This document shows, piece by piece, positions 1-10,588 of a stretch of 64,000 bases of DNA. The translations under genes and the position numbers were made by a program. Below the pieces are notes generated by a model. That model ran no database searches, was not told where the DNA came from, and saw only the letters and a program-made list of their open reading frames with translations. The stretch comes from Dermanyssus gallinae (taxonomy: Eukaryota; Arthropoda; Arachnida; Mesostigmata; Dermanyssidae). Position 1 is the first letter of the stretch, and the number at the start of each line of letters is the position of its first letter. The stretch is from NCBI GenBank assembly GCA_003439945.1, contig QVRM01005375.1:496001-560000 (forward strand), read 5' to 3'.

Positions 1-99
1 GTCGGAACGCACTCTTAAGAAAATCTTTGCTAAGTTGATTATCTTGAGGATGCTTCCAACTGTGGAGAAGGGCCTACCTCCGGAGCACGTAAAACTAGT

Positions 100-515
100 A
101 AACAGGGAGAAGTGGTTGGCATGCACATACGCTCAAACTGTCTTATACTCTCTAAGCTTGCTAAAAGTAGTAATGATGATAACGTACAGGTTCTCCAGCT
201 ACATCTAAAGAAGTATGGTTTCGAAAAGTTTATTATCGGTATGTATTCCAATCGGGCCACGCATAAGGAGGTCCTGCTGGGCTTGTTGGAAGAGGTACTT
301 CAATGGGTTCAGCTCTCCTAAGTGTAATATTGAATGACTTGAATCTGAATTTGCTGGCTAATACAGACAGGGAAAGCTATATATCATTGTTCTCAGCAAG
401 AGGCATCTTTCACGTCGTCAAGCAAGTGACTCGCTCTGTTTCCGGTACCTATATTGACCATATTGCTATTAGATGTTGCGAGAATTTCCTGGAAATCTGC
501 CCGGACGTGTAGTGC
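100..515 (+). pseudogene. Decayed LINE (family A): APE endonuclease remnant
   Basis: Translations in shifting frames resemble the second half of an apurinic-type endonuclease of a non-LTR retrotransposon. 112-321 reads VVGMHIRSN followed later by HKEVLLGLLEEVLQW. 303-512 reads NDLNLNLLANTDRESY, then SVSGTYIDHIAI. The last string matches the SCIDHVAIAN seen in the LINE at 61.3-64.0 kb, so both probably belong to one family. Several frame changes and stops make it inactive. The left part may continue outside the window. The reverse transcriptase of what looks like the same family reappears at about 3185. Confidence 0.6.
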
Positions 516-529
516 ACCCGGCTACTTTT

Positions 530-3155
530 ACTACCTTGTGGAGCAAGGGGAATGGCCGCAATGGAAACCGCTCCTAGTTGCACAATGGAACTGCGAGGGG
601 ATTCGAACGCTCGGCCTCCTCGCGTCCTCCTCGTTTGAGAGCATTAACGTTCATGTGCTGACGGAGACATGGGCCATGACCTCCTTCAACATCCCCGGCT
701 TCTGCTACTGCGCGCACTCCCCCATAATCCGGTCTGCAGCTTTCGACCGACCCAGCGGCGGTATCTCCGTGTGCTATAACCAGCGGCTGGGCGATGTTGA
801 AGTACTTCTTACTAAGGAGAACATGGTCGTGCTCCAGGGTCTGCGGCTGACCGTCATCGCGGGCTACGTTCGTCCGCCGCCCAAGGAGAACTTGGCGGTG
901 CTGGTTGAAAAGCTTACCCGGTGCTTCAGTGCCCTAGACAGCGATACGCCCGTCATCGTCGCCAGCGACTTCAACAGTAGGCTGGACGCCCGGCCGATAT
1001 GCGCACGAGAGTTCTCCTGGACACCCTGGCCGATTCGGGCTGCTGGGTAGTTATCGACCCCGCAAGCCCAACCTTTGAGGGTCACATGGGATCATCTGTG
1101 ATAGATGTATTCGCGGTAAGCCTGACATCCGAACAGGTCTCCTACCTCAGGGCTGACAACCCCCTCCGTAGCAAAGGACATTTCAAGAATTATCTGCTAA
1201 CGGCTGTGAGAGTCTTCCTGCCAGCTGCCAGAACTCCTGCTCCCCGCTCACCTCCGCTGACCAAACATATTAGCTTGCACCACCTGAAGGTACGCCTTCA
1301 CGAGGTCTTGCCCGTGCCGGGAGCTCCAGGCGTTGATCAATACGCCGAAGCACTTACGGAGCTGTTAAGATGTGCAGCTGGCCTTAGTAGGCCAAGACGG
1401 GGGAGTCCATGGTTCAACAGCGCGTACAAGGCAGCCTGCCAGGCCCAGCTCAGCGCTCGCCTCCTAGCCGCACTTTACCCGCGAATGCGGCCACTCTTTA
1501 TCATTCTCAAGAGTTAGTGCCGCCGGACATACAAAGCTGAGGGCGTGCTTAATACCTGGAACAACGGGACTCCGCGTTGTTTCATGACGCAGAGCGACAA
1601 CCGTACAGGTGGCTCCGCCGCCAGAGATCTCCCACCTGCCCCATCAGCTCATCGGAGTTAATTTCCCACTTCAGCCGCACGTTTGCGTCTGTTGGCATCA
1701 TTCCGCGCGGATCCTTCACTACGAAGCAGCCTGGGACGAGGCAACAATGCTACGAGATTCATTCTCGGCAGAGTTTTTTCTTACCGAGGTGCTTGGCGCC
1801 ATGCAACGACTCCGTCCCAACAAGGCCGGCGGTCCCGACTAAGTCCGCAACGAGCACCTCAAGGAGGCCATGGTACTCGCTCCTTTCGGGACCGCCCTCT
1901 TCAACGCAAATTTGTGCGAAGGCCGCCTTCCCAGCGACTGGCAGAGTGGTTATCTAGCAGTCATCCTGAAGGGAAAGGGCAACCCCAGAGAGCCCAGTTT
2001 GTGGCGTGGAATCGCCAAAAAGGAGCTGCTGCTACAAGCTGCTCTCTGCCATCCTCACCGCCCGCCTGTCTCACTTCCTCGAGTCTTGCGGCGCCATCCC
2101 GGAAGAGCAGCACGGCTTCCGCGCAGGCAGGTCCACACTGACTGCGGGTGCAATTGTCCAAGCACGCCAGTTTATGTACGCCTTTTTTGTAGATTTCCGC
2201 TCGACCTTCGATGGTGCTCCCAGAGACAAGATTATCTTCAAGTTGGCTGAATCGGGCGTGCCTGCCAACATCCTCCAGCTCATCGGAGCAATACAGGAAA
2301 ACCCGATCACCATTCAGTATGGGCTGAGTTGTACCCCTTTGTGCAAACGACGGGAGTCGCGCAAGGGGACAACTTAAGTTTCCTGCTATTATCCATTCTG
2401 CTCAACGATCTTCCGCGCCGCATCGTGGGCACTCGAGAGTACGTCCGCCCCGACATCCTGCTATACGCAGACGATTTCGCGGTGTATGGGACAAGCCGAT
2501 TCGAGTTGCAGCAGAGCCTGGCGACGCTCGAGCAGTACGTGGCGGATGTAGGGCTGGAGATCAACATCGGCAAGACCAAGGCCATGGAGTTCCGTAAAGC
2601 TGGTTGACTCGCGGCTAGCGAAAAGCTACGGCTGTATTCCACACCATTGGAGTACGTCAACAACTTTTCGTACCTTGGCCTCTTTCTTTCGACCTCCAGT
2701 ACGTCATTTGCCGAGCACATCACTGAGAGAGTAAAAAAAAGCCCTTGTAGCAAGCGTCGGGATTGAGAAATCTACGCTTCTCTTCCTCAACACGGCGCTG
2801 GGGCTTTTCAACCTCAAGATCGCGCCTATAGCATCGTACGGCATCCAGCTCTTCTGGGAAAACTTCAGAATGGCCCAGCTTGCGAGGATCGACCGAGTGA
2901 AGCCCGCCTTTCTCAAGCGAGTGCTCGGGCTCTACACGTCTATCTACTTGCCGACACCCCGCTCTTCAAAGACGGCCTGCAACGCCAGTTCCGGCTGCCA
3001 GAGGCTGACTCAAGGTATCATGAGCCGACAGAAGAATGTATCTGTAACAGGTGTGGGAGAGCTTGTGGGAGATATCATGCGGGGGAGTGCTCCGGAGTTT
3101 AATCACTGGCCAGGCTGGCTCAATGACCGTGTTTTTATGTATATATATACCTAAC
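530..3155 (+). pseudogene. Decayed APE-type LINE (family B): endonuclease plus reverse transcriptase
   Basis: The endonuclease starts near 560 (VAQWNCEGIRTLGLL, then LTETWAM). It keeps ASDFNSR near 960-980, where the family usually has GDFN, and passes into another frame with the SSVIDVFA motif near 1095. The reverse transcriptase follows in pieces: LRPNKAGGPD then a stop at 1840, EEQHGFRAGRSTL near 2100, FFVDFRSTFD near 2190, TTGVAQGDNLS near 2350 and the catalytic LYADDFAVYG near 2465. At least four frame changes and internal stops show it is dead. GC content is clearly higher than in the flanking family A pieces, which supports a separate later insertion. I cannot fix the clade by eye. Confidence 0.8.
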
Positions 3156-3184
3156 AAAGGCGATTAATAAATGATTAAAAAATT

Positions 3185-4490
3185 AAACCGTTTCCACTAC
3201 TACAGGTGTTTTCCTGCTAGACTAAAGGTGTCCACAATTATTCTCTTATTTAAAAATAAAGGCGACTGTAAAAATCTGAATAATCGCCGTCTCATTTCTT
3301 TAGTGGATTACCTCTCCAAAATATTTATATAGGTAGGTAAGTCCAATTGGTTTCTTTTCGAGGAATCAATTTGGATTTCGTAAGACACGCTCAACGGAGC
3401 TTGCTCTCGCTCATCTCTATCAGGAGGTCGTCCAATTTTCCAAAGCAACCAAATTTGCCTCGGTGCCTTTTTGGTTGTTTCTACATATGCTCGAAAATTT
3501 TGGTTGTGATGGCATTGTTGTGTCAAACCCCTGGCGGAGAGGCAGCAGTCAGAAAAGGTAGGTTGGTTTGAATTGCCTTTAGAAAGTATAAGCATCGTGA
3601 CGCCGCGAAGGTCAATCTTAGGACCGTTTATGTTTATCATTTTGATCAACTTTATTATTGAAGAGATCGCATCAGGAGAGTATGTAAGCTTTGCAAACCC
3701 ATCGTCTTTGCTGATGATACGACCTTACTTTTTCGTATTCAACCATCTGCGATACAGGCTGATGTACAGAAGGCTATGCAAGTAGTGGAGTATGCTGTTA
3801 TTGTTTTTAAAAAAATTCGGCCTGGTGATAAATGCAACCAAAACTGGACTCATGTTGTTTCGCCCGGCAAAGAGGCTACGCAAATTCAAATTCTCAAGCT
3901 CACTGGACTGGAAGTTACACTCTCCTCTACTATTAAATGTCTGGCCTTAACTTCACATGAGACGCTTAGATAGCATGATCACTTAGATGTTATTACGCCT
4001 AAATGCTATGCGGTAATTTCATCTATTCGTCGTCTACCAGAACTAGGAGTGCCTGTCGGGGGTCTTCTTATGGTGTATAAATTGCTATTAGTGTGAATTC
4101 TTTGTTATAATAGATGTATAACTCATAGGGCGGAAGTCAGTCAGAATGATGCCCTCAGGGCAGATTCTAACTTGCGCCGTAGCGATTAGGTTCGTAAGTG
4201 TTCTTAAGACTTTAAGCTTTTACCACTTATGGATATTTACAGGGTAAACATTGCCTTGCTTGCATTTAACATGTATAGAGCAGTTATACCGGATGATGTG
4301 GCTTTTTCTATAAAGGCTGCTATTAGACGCACAACTCAACATGCAACGGAATTTGTTAGGAGGAGTCCACCCATCATGCTCTCGTGTACACCCTGCCGAC
4401 TATCTGGACCGAACTTCCCAACAAAATTCGTGTACTCACCTCAGTCAGATTATTCAAACCTGAGGTGAAAAATGGGTAACGAGTAAAAAC
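3185..4490 (+). pseudogene. Decayed LINE (family A): reverse transcriptase and 3' coding end
   Basis: The translation begins with GVFPARLKVSTII and LFKNKGDCKNLNNRR, typical of the first reverse transcriptase blocks. NQFGFRKTRSTELAL follows near 3365, a SILGPFMFI block near 3615, and an ADDTTLLFR-like core near 3710. The end carries a PTIWTELPNKIRVLT-like block near 4390-4440. The wording closely follows the minus-strand LINE at 61.3-64.0 kb (GVFPERLKTSSV, FGFREARSTELAL, YADDTTLLFR). Many stops and frame changes are present. With the endonuclease fragment at 100-515 it may be one element split by family B, although about 200 residues between the halves are missing. Confidence 0.7.
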
Positions 4491-4880
4491 TCTAGTCAAA
4501 AGTAGTTACCTGTCAATAGGTTGAAGAAAACGCGTCATGTGTGTGAAGGCGAGAAGTTTTAGTGACTTCAATTGTTAGTTTCGCATGGAGTGAGACATAT
4601 TGAAGTATGAAGTAGATAATGTTGGTGCTAATACATATTTTAAATAGTTGTTGTTACCAACGGAACCGTAGAATGAAGACAGACGAAAATGCGCGGGTTC
4701 TCATACTCACTGATCTTATTTATTATGATCACGATACGACAGAGAGCAATACGGCAGCGCCGCCTCTCTTCGTATTATTGCCTAGCCTAGCTCACTACTC
4801 AATGTCCCGGCGGTTAGCGCGAAGCTGTTTCGCCGCCAGAACTGCTGTGCTACTCAACTAAATATATATATGTATGTATA
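4491..4880. other. No gene recognised; AT-rich run-up to the mariner
   Basis: This stretch has only short open frames with no recognisable motif. It ends in a short TA-rich tract that served as the mariner target. Confidence 0.5.
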
Positions 4881-4882
4881 TA

Positions 4883-4911
4883 TTAGGTAAGTCAAAAAGT
4901 TCGTCGGCTTT
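4883..4911 (+). repeat. Mariner left terminal inverted repeat
   Basis: These 29 bases match the complement of 6138-6166 exactly. The preceding TA is the target duplication. Confidence 0.95.
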
Positions 4912-5063
4912 CTGGGACCACATTTTTGAAATTCCCGCGCTCTGCAGCAGGGCCGCCTGAGAGTGCGGCTGGGTGTTTACATTCAGGAGCAGACCCGTGG
5001 CGGCGCGACGGTATACCGGTTCCAAATTTACCGTTTCGTTTGCGGAATTGGCAGCTGTTTGCA

Positions 5064-6092
5064 ATGGAGGACAAAAATACGCATTTTCGACACATTATGT
5101 TGTTCTCATACCGTGAAGGCATAAGTGCCGCGCAAACAACCCGGAGGATATGTGCAGTCTACGGCGAAAACGCAGTACACAAATCCACAGTCGAAAAGCG
5201 ATTCGCCCGTTTCAAAGCTGGAAACTTCAATTTCGAAGATGAACCGAGGTCAGGACGATTCAATGTTGTGGAGACCGACGAAGTCATAAGCCTGGTTACT
5301 TCGAACCCAGGTTTGACCATAAAAGAAATTGAAGATGTAACGGGAGTCTCCCACGGAACCGTTTGGAATCGCCTCCATGATGCAGGTTTCTCGCGCAAGC
5401 GGAATATCTGGCTACCACACGACCTCAATGATAGGCAGCTTGAAGGACGAGTCGATACCTGTCACGCACTCCTCCGGAAGAACTCGAATGAGTCATTTCT
5501 GAGGAGATTGATAACCGGCGATGAAAAATGGATACTCTACAGAAACGCAACACAGAAAAGAAGTTGGGTCCCCAGAGGTTCTCAGGCCGCAGCTATCCCT
5601 AAACCCGAAATTCATCAGAAGAAGGTTATGCTGTGCTGCTGGTGGGACTGTAAGGGCGTCGTGTATTTTGAGCTGCTTCCAATGGGTCAGACGATCAACT
5701 CCGTCGTCTACTGCAGACAACTCGAAGATTTGAAGGCTGCAGTAGCAACGAAGCGCCCGGAATTGTCAAACAGGTGGGGCGTCACTTTTCAACATGATAA
5801 GGCGACACCACACAAAAGTTTGGCCACCCGGCAAAAATTGGCGGAGTTTGACTGGGATGTGCTGCCGCACTCAGCTTATAGTCCCGACCTCGCACCATCT
5901 GATTATCACTTGTTCAGGTCTCTCCAGAACTCCCTTGATGGCACAACATTTGAATCTTTGGAGGCTATACAAAATCACCTCACTCAGTATTTCGACGAGA
6001 AGGACAAGACGTTCTGGGAGAAAGGAATCATGGATCTACCGAGGCGATGGGCGAAGGCTATCGAACAAAACGGTCAATATATCATTGAATAA
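5064..6092 (+). CDS. Mariner transposase, DD34D, irritans-like, full length
   Basis: This 342-residue transposase cuts out and reinserts the element at TA sites. The frame is open upstream to an ATG at 4926, but the ATG at 5064 gives the family length of about 345 residues and the usual MEDKN-type beginning. Residues 1-110 hold two helix-turn-helix regions. WLPHDL near 116 is the linker motif (usually WVPHEL). The catalytic aspartates are D153 (TGDEKW), D245 (QHDKATPH) and D280 (SPDLAPSDYH), with 34 residues between the last two, as in mariners. The region around D245 normally reads DNARPH; here the N and R are K and T, so activity is not certain. There is no frameshift or stop. The overall wording is closest to the irritans subfamily as I know it. 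Confidence 0.95.
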   Translation: MEDKNTHFRHIMLFSYREGISAAQTTRRICAVYGENAVHKSTVEKRFARFKAGNFNFEDEPRSGRFNVVETDEVISLVTSNPGLTIKEIEDVTGVSHGTVWNRLHDAGFSRKRNIWLPHDLNDRQLEGRVDTCHALLRKNSNESFLRRLITGDEKWILYRNATQKRSWVPRGSQAAAIPKPEIHQKKVMLCCWWDCKGVVYFELLPMGQTINSVVYCRQLEDLKAAVATKRPELSNRWGVTFQHDKATPHKSLATRQKLAEFDWDVLPHSAYSPDLAPSDYHLFRSLQNSLDGTTFESLEAIQNHLTQYFDEKDKTFWEKGIMDLPRRWAKAIEQNGQYIIE

Positions 6093-6137
6093 AAATACTG
6101 TTGTCTGCATAAATAAAGCTCTTTAAAATCGAGTAAA

Positions 6138-6166
6138 AAAGCCGACGAACTTTTTGACTTACCTAA
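6138..6166 (-). repeat. Mariner right terminal inverted repeat
   Basis: This is the exact complement of the left repeat. It is followed by the second TA of the target duplication. Confidence 0.95.
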
Positions 6167-6401
6167 TATATATAAATCTACCTGCTCCTGCTAGCCACGA
6201 CCACTCACCACCCTAGGGCACTATCACTGCCACGCTCACGCCGTCGTCGCTGCCACGCCGTCGGACGTCCCGGTCGCTGCCGGACTGAGGGTTTGCAGAG
6301 CACGCCTTACGCCGAACGCTCGGGATAGCTAGAGGGTGACAAAATGGCGCGCATCCCCTTTTATACGGCCGGCGACCGGCAACGTGACAGTGCACGAACG
6401 T

Positions 6402-6500
6402 GCAGTGGCGGGTTGTGGCTAACAGTGCATTGGCGGGTTGTGACAACAGTGCCGTGGCGGGTTGTGGCCGACAGTGTTCTAACTGGTTGTGGCCAACAGG
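6402..6500. repeat. Four tandem copies of a 24-25-bp unit
   Basis: Four units (6402-6426, 6427-6450, 6451-6475 and 6476-6500) share a core like GTGGCGGGTTGTGGC followed by ACAGT; the last is the most diverged. They lie in a GC-rich stretch (6190-6530) that also has a TATA-like TTTATACG at 6359. The stretch could be a promoter or LTR remnant, but I see no coding function. Confidence 0.85.
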
Positions 6501-6581
6501 CAGAGATCAACATCATCATCATGGCGCGCTAATACAAACTTCTATTAGCGGACATGCAACAGTTTTATTTACGAGAAGTTA

Positions 6582-6583
<2 letters not shown>

Positions 6584-6621
<38 letters not shown>
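6584..6621. repeat. (TA)n microsatellite at the 3' end of a LINE
   Basis: A pure TA run is followed directly by about 12 T. On the minus strand this reads as a LINE poly(A) tail abutting (TA)n. Confidence 0.9.
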
Positions 6622-6630
<9 letters not shown>

Positions 6631-7800
6631 TTTTGAGAGGGAAAAATGCTTTTACGCACACCCAGAGCGGGTAGTGTGGGACTCGATGCCGATGCTGTTG
6701 GCATAATACCCACTAAAAACCTCTCACCTAAATGGCCTCAGGAAGAGGCGAAGAGCTGGAACCATTCTTAGGGTTGCGTGAACAGAGCGCACATCGCAAT
6801 CTGCACCAGATCTTTCTGTTCAATAATCGTCGCGGCAAAATCCTTTATGATGTGCCAGCTTTGGGTGTCTTGCGGAAGGGCCTGAGTCATTTGTTCGCAT
6901 GTTACCGGGAGTTCTCGGTCTAAGAGCCGCGCCAGCTCCGCCCTGTTCGCGCTGAAAGCCGTGCATACTTCGAAGGTGTGTTTAGCGTCGTCTTGTTGTC
7001 TAGTCTCTCTAAAATCAAGTTGAGATGGGGAGTGCGCTTCTGTCCGTTTAGAAATATTGCTACCGTTTTTCCGTAGAGCCAGGCGAAGTCCGTGCGGAGT
7101 GAGCTAGATGGAGATGTCTTGCAAGGCGCCAATTCCTGTCCTCTCCAGCTCCCTGGCATCACGCGGCGTAATCACGATAGCCAGGTCATCCGCATAGGCT
7201 ATTGATTTACCGTTAGGAGGGTGAGGCAGACGTAGAACATTGTCGTATGCAATGTTCTATAAAGTTGGGCCCAGCACGGAGCCTTGGGGGACCACTGCGG
7301 TAACAGGATATGACTTGCCTTGATAGACCACCGTACGCTGTGACAGGTAAGATGCTAAAATCCTTCTAAGATAGAGCGAAATACAAGCCCGTGCTAATGT
7401 GTCATTAATAGAGTTTCATGAAACTGAGTTAAAAGCGTTCTTGATGTCAAGTAGAATTGCTAGACAATGCGATTTCGTTTCTGAGCGAGTACCTCTCTGG
7501 GTTTCGGCTATGGTTAAAAGGCTCTGAACTGCGTCATGTGTTGAGTGGCCCGAGCGAAAGCCGTGTTGGTCCTCTAAGATCACTTTTTGTCGTTTAACTC
7601 CTTCGTCAGCCGCATATGTATAAAATACTCGACTGCCTTGGAGAGACTGGGAAGGATGCTGATAGGCCTAAAAGCAGAGGGGTCACTTTGGGGCGACGCG
7701 GTTTTAGGAATCAGGACAAGGTGGGGTTTTTTCCAGTCGTCGGGGAATGTGTCCGATCGTAAGATGGCCTCCACCATTTTCATAAAAACGGTCGGATGAT
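6622..7800 (-). pseudogene. 5'-truncated APE-type LINE, reverse transcriptase part
   Basis: Read on the minus strand, 7783-7580 gives ILRSDTFPDDWKKPHLVLIP and FRPISILPSLSKAVE, the start of a LINE reverse transcriptase. After a stop, LLDIKNAFNSVS appears near 7435, VPQGSVLGPTL near 7285, and the catalytic AYADDLAIVI near 7180. A poorly preserved C-terminal part runs to about 6680. Stops and frame changes occur in every section, so it is inactive. It ends in a run of about 12 A (T on the plus strand) at 6622-6633. The upstream end stops next to another (TA)n tract at 7809. R1/I-like wording is my impression only. Confidence 0.8.
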
Positions 7801-7808
7801 TCTTTAGA

Positions 7809-7832
7809 AGCTTTTATATATATATTTACTTA

Positions 7833-7887
<55 letters not shown>

Positions 7888-7927
7888 TATACATATATGT
7901 ATATATATATATATATATACATATATA
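7809..7927. repeat. (TA)n microsatellite between two opposed retroelements
   Basis: About 110 bp of imperfect TA repeats separate the truncated end of the minus-strand LINE from the truncated end of the plus-strand R2/R4-like element. Confidence 0.95.
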
Positions 7928-9083
7928 CGAAATCTACTCTCCAACGGCTCCTTAATATTGCGGACCCCTTTTGAAATCCCGAGGCCTTGAAATTAATACT
8001 AATAAAAGCTTTACTATCTCCCACCTATTTAATAGGAAGGAAGCTAAAGGTTTTATTAATACCGTACCAGAATTTAACGTTAGAGATCGGCAATTGCCAG
8101 CTAAAGGTATGAGCGATCGATGGAGATATCTTGGAGTCGACTTTGACAGCAATGGCAGAGTTGACTCCACCAAGGATATACTTCTTAATTTACTCAACAG
8201 ATAGCTCCCTTTAAACCCCACCAAAGACTCATATTTTGAAAGACTTTCTCATTCCCCGCCTCCTATATAAACTGGTCTCCGGTCCCAGACCATCTTACGC
8301 ACTCCTTAGCCTTAAAGAGATCAGAAAGGTTGTTAAGTCGAAATGGCTTACGCTCGAAAAGGCGGTGCCGAACGCCTACCTGTACACACACACAGCACAC
8401 GGCGGTCTGGACATCCCCTGCTTCCAAACATTCATCCCCAGACTCCGCCTCTCCCGCCTGACAGCACTACAACATTCCACGCACATTGGGGTCCAATGGA
8501 TGCTAACCACCGAGCACTTCAAAAAAGACCTTGCGAAAACAAGACTTCTTTGCGAGCGCTTGGGAACCTCCATTGAGACCGCTACACAAGAGACCGATTA
8601 CTGGTCTCAACAACTACACAACACGTTCGATGGGGCACATTTTAAAAAAGCACACGAAACGCCCTTTGTACATTACTGGATTAAGGGTATGCCCTACCTA
8701 TCTGGTAAGGAGTATTTAAACCTACTAAAGCTCAGGATCAACGCACTACCAACGCGTGCCAGATTGGCCAGGGGACGCCCAAGCTATAACAAACGTTGTA
8801 GACACGGGTGTCATGCGCCTGAGACGTTGGCTCATGTCGCTCAGATGTGCAATACAACACACAAACAAACCATAAAGAGACATGACGACGTCTGTGATCG
8901 CGTGGCGCGTCTTCTCCGCGAAAGGGGTCATGAGGTGATTCGTAAGCGAGTATTCCGTCGACCGGGCGCACCGGATCTGAAGCCCGACCTCGTAATAACA
9001 ACACCTATCGAGGTCTGGGTTTTAGATGCCGAGGTTTGCGGCCCAAACCGGGACCTGGCAAAAGCGCGGCAAGACAAGATTAC
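7928..9083 (+). pseudogene. R2/R4-type retrotransposon, left part, with restriction-like endonuclease domain
   Basis: This is the C-terminal part of a site-specific-type non-LTR retrotransposon protein. The thumb region reads GLEINTNKSF and WRYLGVDFDSNGR (7975-8150). A frameshift near 8200-8236 leads into KDFLIPRLLYKLV. A zinc motif CX3CX7HX4C (CRHGC...H...C) lies near 8800-8850. It is followed by RHDDVCDRVARLLRERGHEV and the endonuclease core, PDLKPDLV at 8970-8995 and VWVLDAEV at 9015-9040. This order is that of R2-like proteins with a restriction-like endonuclease. The catalytic reverse transcriptase core is missing, so the copy is 5' truncated. The frame is broken at 9083 by a gypsy insertion and resumes at 13785. 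Confidence 0.88.
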
Positions 9084-9307
9084 TGTAGTGTCTACGTACG
9101 GATACAATAAGGACACTCACCGTTAGAGTTACCGGCTCTACCAACGCCGACGCCAGAATGACTTTTCAGTTTTATTTCATCCCACTCTGTACAACACTGT
9201 TGGCGCCCCCTGGTGGCACGTATTCCTCTGCCCCCTGGTGGCGCGCTTCTATCTATCTAATACATCACGGATCATCGCTATCATCAATATCCATCTCATA
9301 CACTACA
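9084..9307 (-). repeat. Gypsy 3' LTR (left copy on the plus strand)
   Basis: This direct repeat of 13557-13779 has TG...CA-type ends. It is one base longer than the other copy and has three visible substitutions. Confidence 0.95.
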
Positions 9308-9321
9308 CTCTCCTTCCCTTC
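9308..9321 (-). other. Gypsy polypurine tract
   Basis: On the minus strand GAAGGGAAGGAGAG lies immediately before the 3' LTR, where plus-strand DNA synthesis is primed. Confidence 0.85.
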
Positions 9322-9357
9322 ATTTTTTTTTTTATTTATGTTACCTACTACCTATAT

Positions 9358-10588
9358 TTATCTTACATAATCATCTAAATATTTTGGTGCCGCTCTTGTC
9401 CTCCTTGACCGCCTCAATTCCGGTTGCTCGTCCCTCTCTTCCGCTGATATGTATTCTTCCGGTTCCGACGATTGCTCTGATGATGATTCTTCCTCCGTTT
9501 CTTCTCCGATTCTTCCGATACTTCTTGCTCCTCTGATTCCTCGTCCCCCTTGCCAGAACCGTTGTTCCGGTCCACCTGCCAATCAGTGGCCTGTGTTGTT
9601 GCTGTTGTTGTGCCGTTACTTCAGGCGGTTGCTTGGCGGACACTAGTCTGTTCCGGTGCCATACTTTACCATCGGCCAGCAGGTACGTATCCGCCCCTCT
9701 CCGTTCCATTACCTGGATCGGCGGGCTGTACTTCTTCTCTCCCTTCCTTACGATTGGCCGTCCTATGCGCACCCATTGACCTGGACTCAACGCTATATCC
9801 GTGACTGCTCTACGCCGATCGGCGTATTCCTTTTGTGCTGGCTGACGCCTCTCGGTGTGTTCGCGACTTGGTGCATCGCCTCGAGCGGGTTCCCCTGGAG
9901 CTGTCACACTCAATCGAGTTCGCATCGATCGACCATGAAGTAGCGTGGCTGGGGAGAGACCCGTGGTTGCATGTGGAGTGGCGTTATATGCTCCCACCAT
10001 TTCTCTGATCCGTTTCTTGAAGTCTCCCCCCAGCTGTTTAGCGGTCTCGAAGAATCCCCCCAGCGTTCTGTTAAACCTTTCCACCAGGCCATTTGCCGCC
10101 GCATGGTAGACAGGGGTCAACTGATGGATTACGCCAAATTTCTTCTCGGCGAATGCTGTACTAGTCATTTGCGAGCCATTGTCCGATATTAGATATTCGG
10201 GCACCCCCTCCTGATGAAATAGTCGGTGCAGGAAATCCACTATCTTTTCTGTGGTTGCCTCTTGGACGAGCTCCACCTCCGCCCATTTCGAATAGTAGTC
10301 AATTACGACTATTGCGAACCGCTGCTGGGCTCCCACTGATATGTCAGGTCCACGGATGTCTAGCGCTAACCTTGTCCACGGTTGCTTCGGCCACGGAGTC
10401 GTTCGAATCGGAGCGGTCACGGGGCGTGCTGTTTTGTCGTGTCGAGCACACAGTCCACAGTTTCGGGTAGTTCTTCCACGAATTAATCCATTTCGGGCCA
10501 CCAAAATCGCTCCCGTAGTCGCTGCTTCGTTCGGACGATTCCTTGGTGCGCATCGTCGTGTGCCAACTTGAACGCCTGTAACCTGCAC
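9358..10588 (-). pseudogene. Gypsy integrase, core and C-terminal part, out of frame with Pol
   Basis: The first part (about 10500-9590) continues the integrase. The zinc-domain cysteines read CGLCARHD. The DD35E core shows LALDIRGPD, then SDNGSQM and NGLVERFNRT, so the three acidic residues are present. Near 9585 the expected frame changes again: the last segment in the other frame (9582-9358) is acidic and ends RRSRRTRAAPKYLDDYVR, a normal basic tail for gypsy Pol proteins. The alternative frame ends in a run of unlikely sequence. Programmed shifting at these positions is not known to me, so I take both as mutations. Confidence 0.85.

Larger units (their letters stand above)
4883..6166 (+). 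mobile_element. Apparently complete mariner (Tc1/mariner) transposon
   Basis: The element is 1284 bp, the usual mariner size. Its ends are 29-bp inverted repeats that match perfectly (4883-4911 and the complement of 6138-6166), beginning TTAGGTAAGTC. A TA dinucleotide lies immediately outside each end (4881-4882 and 6167-6168), the expected target duplication. The interior is one open transposase gene followed by AATAAA-type signals near 6087 and 6111. It is the only DNA transposon copy here without visible damage, so it is either recently inserted or still mobile. The two ends sit in TA-rich sequence. Confidence 0.97.
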
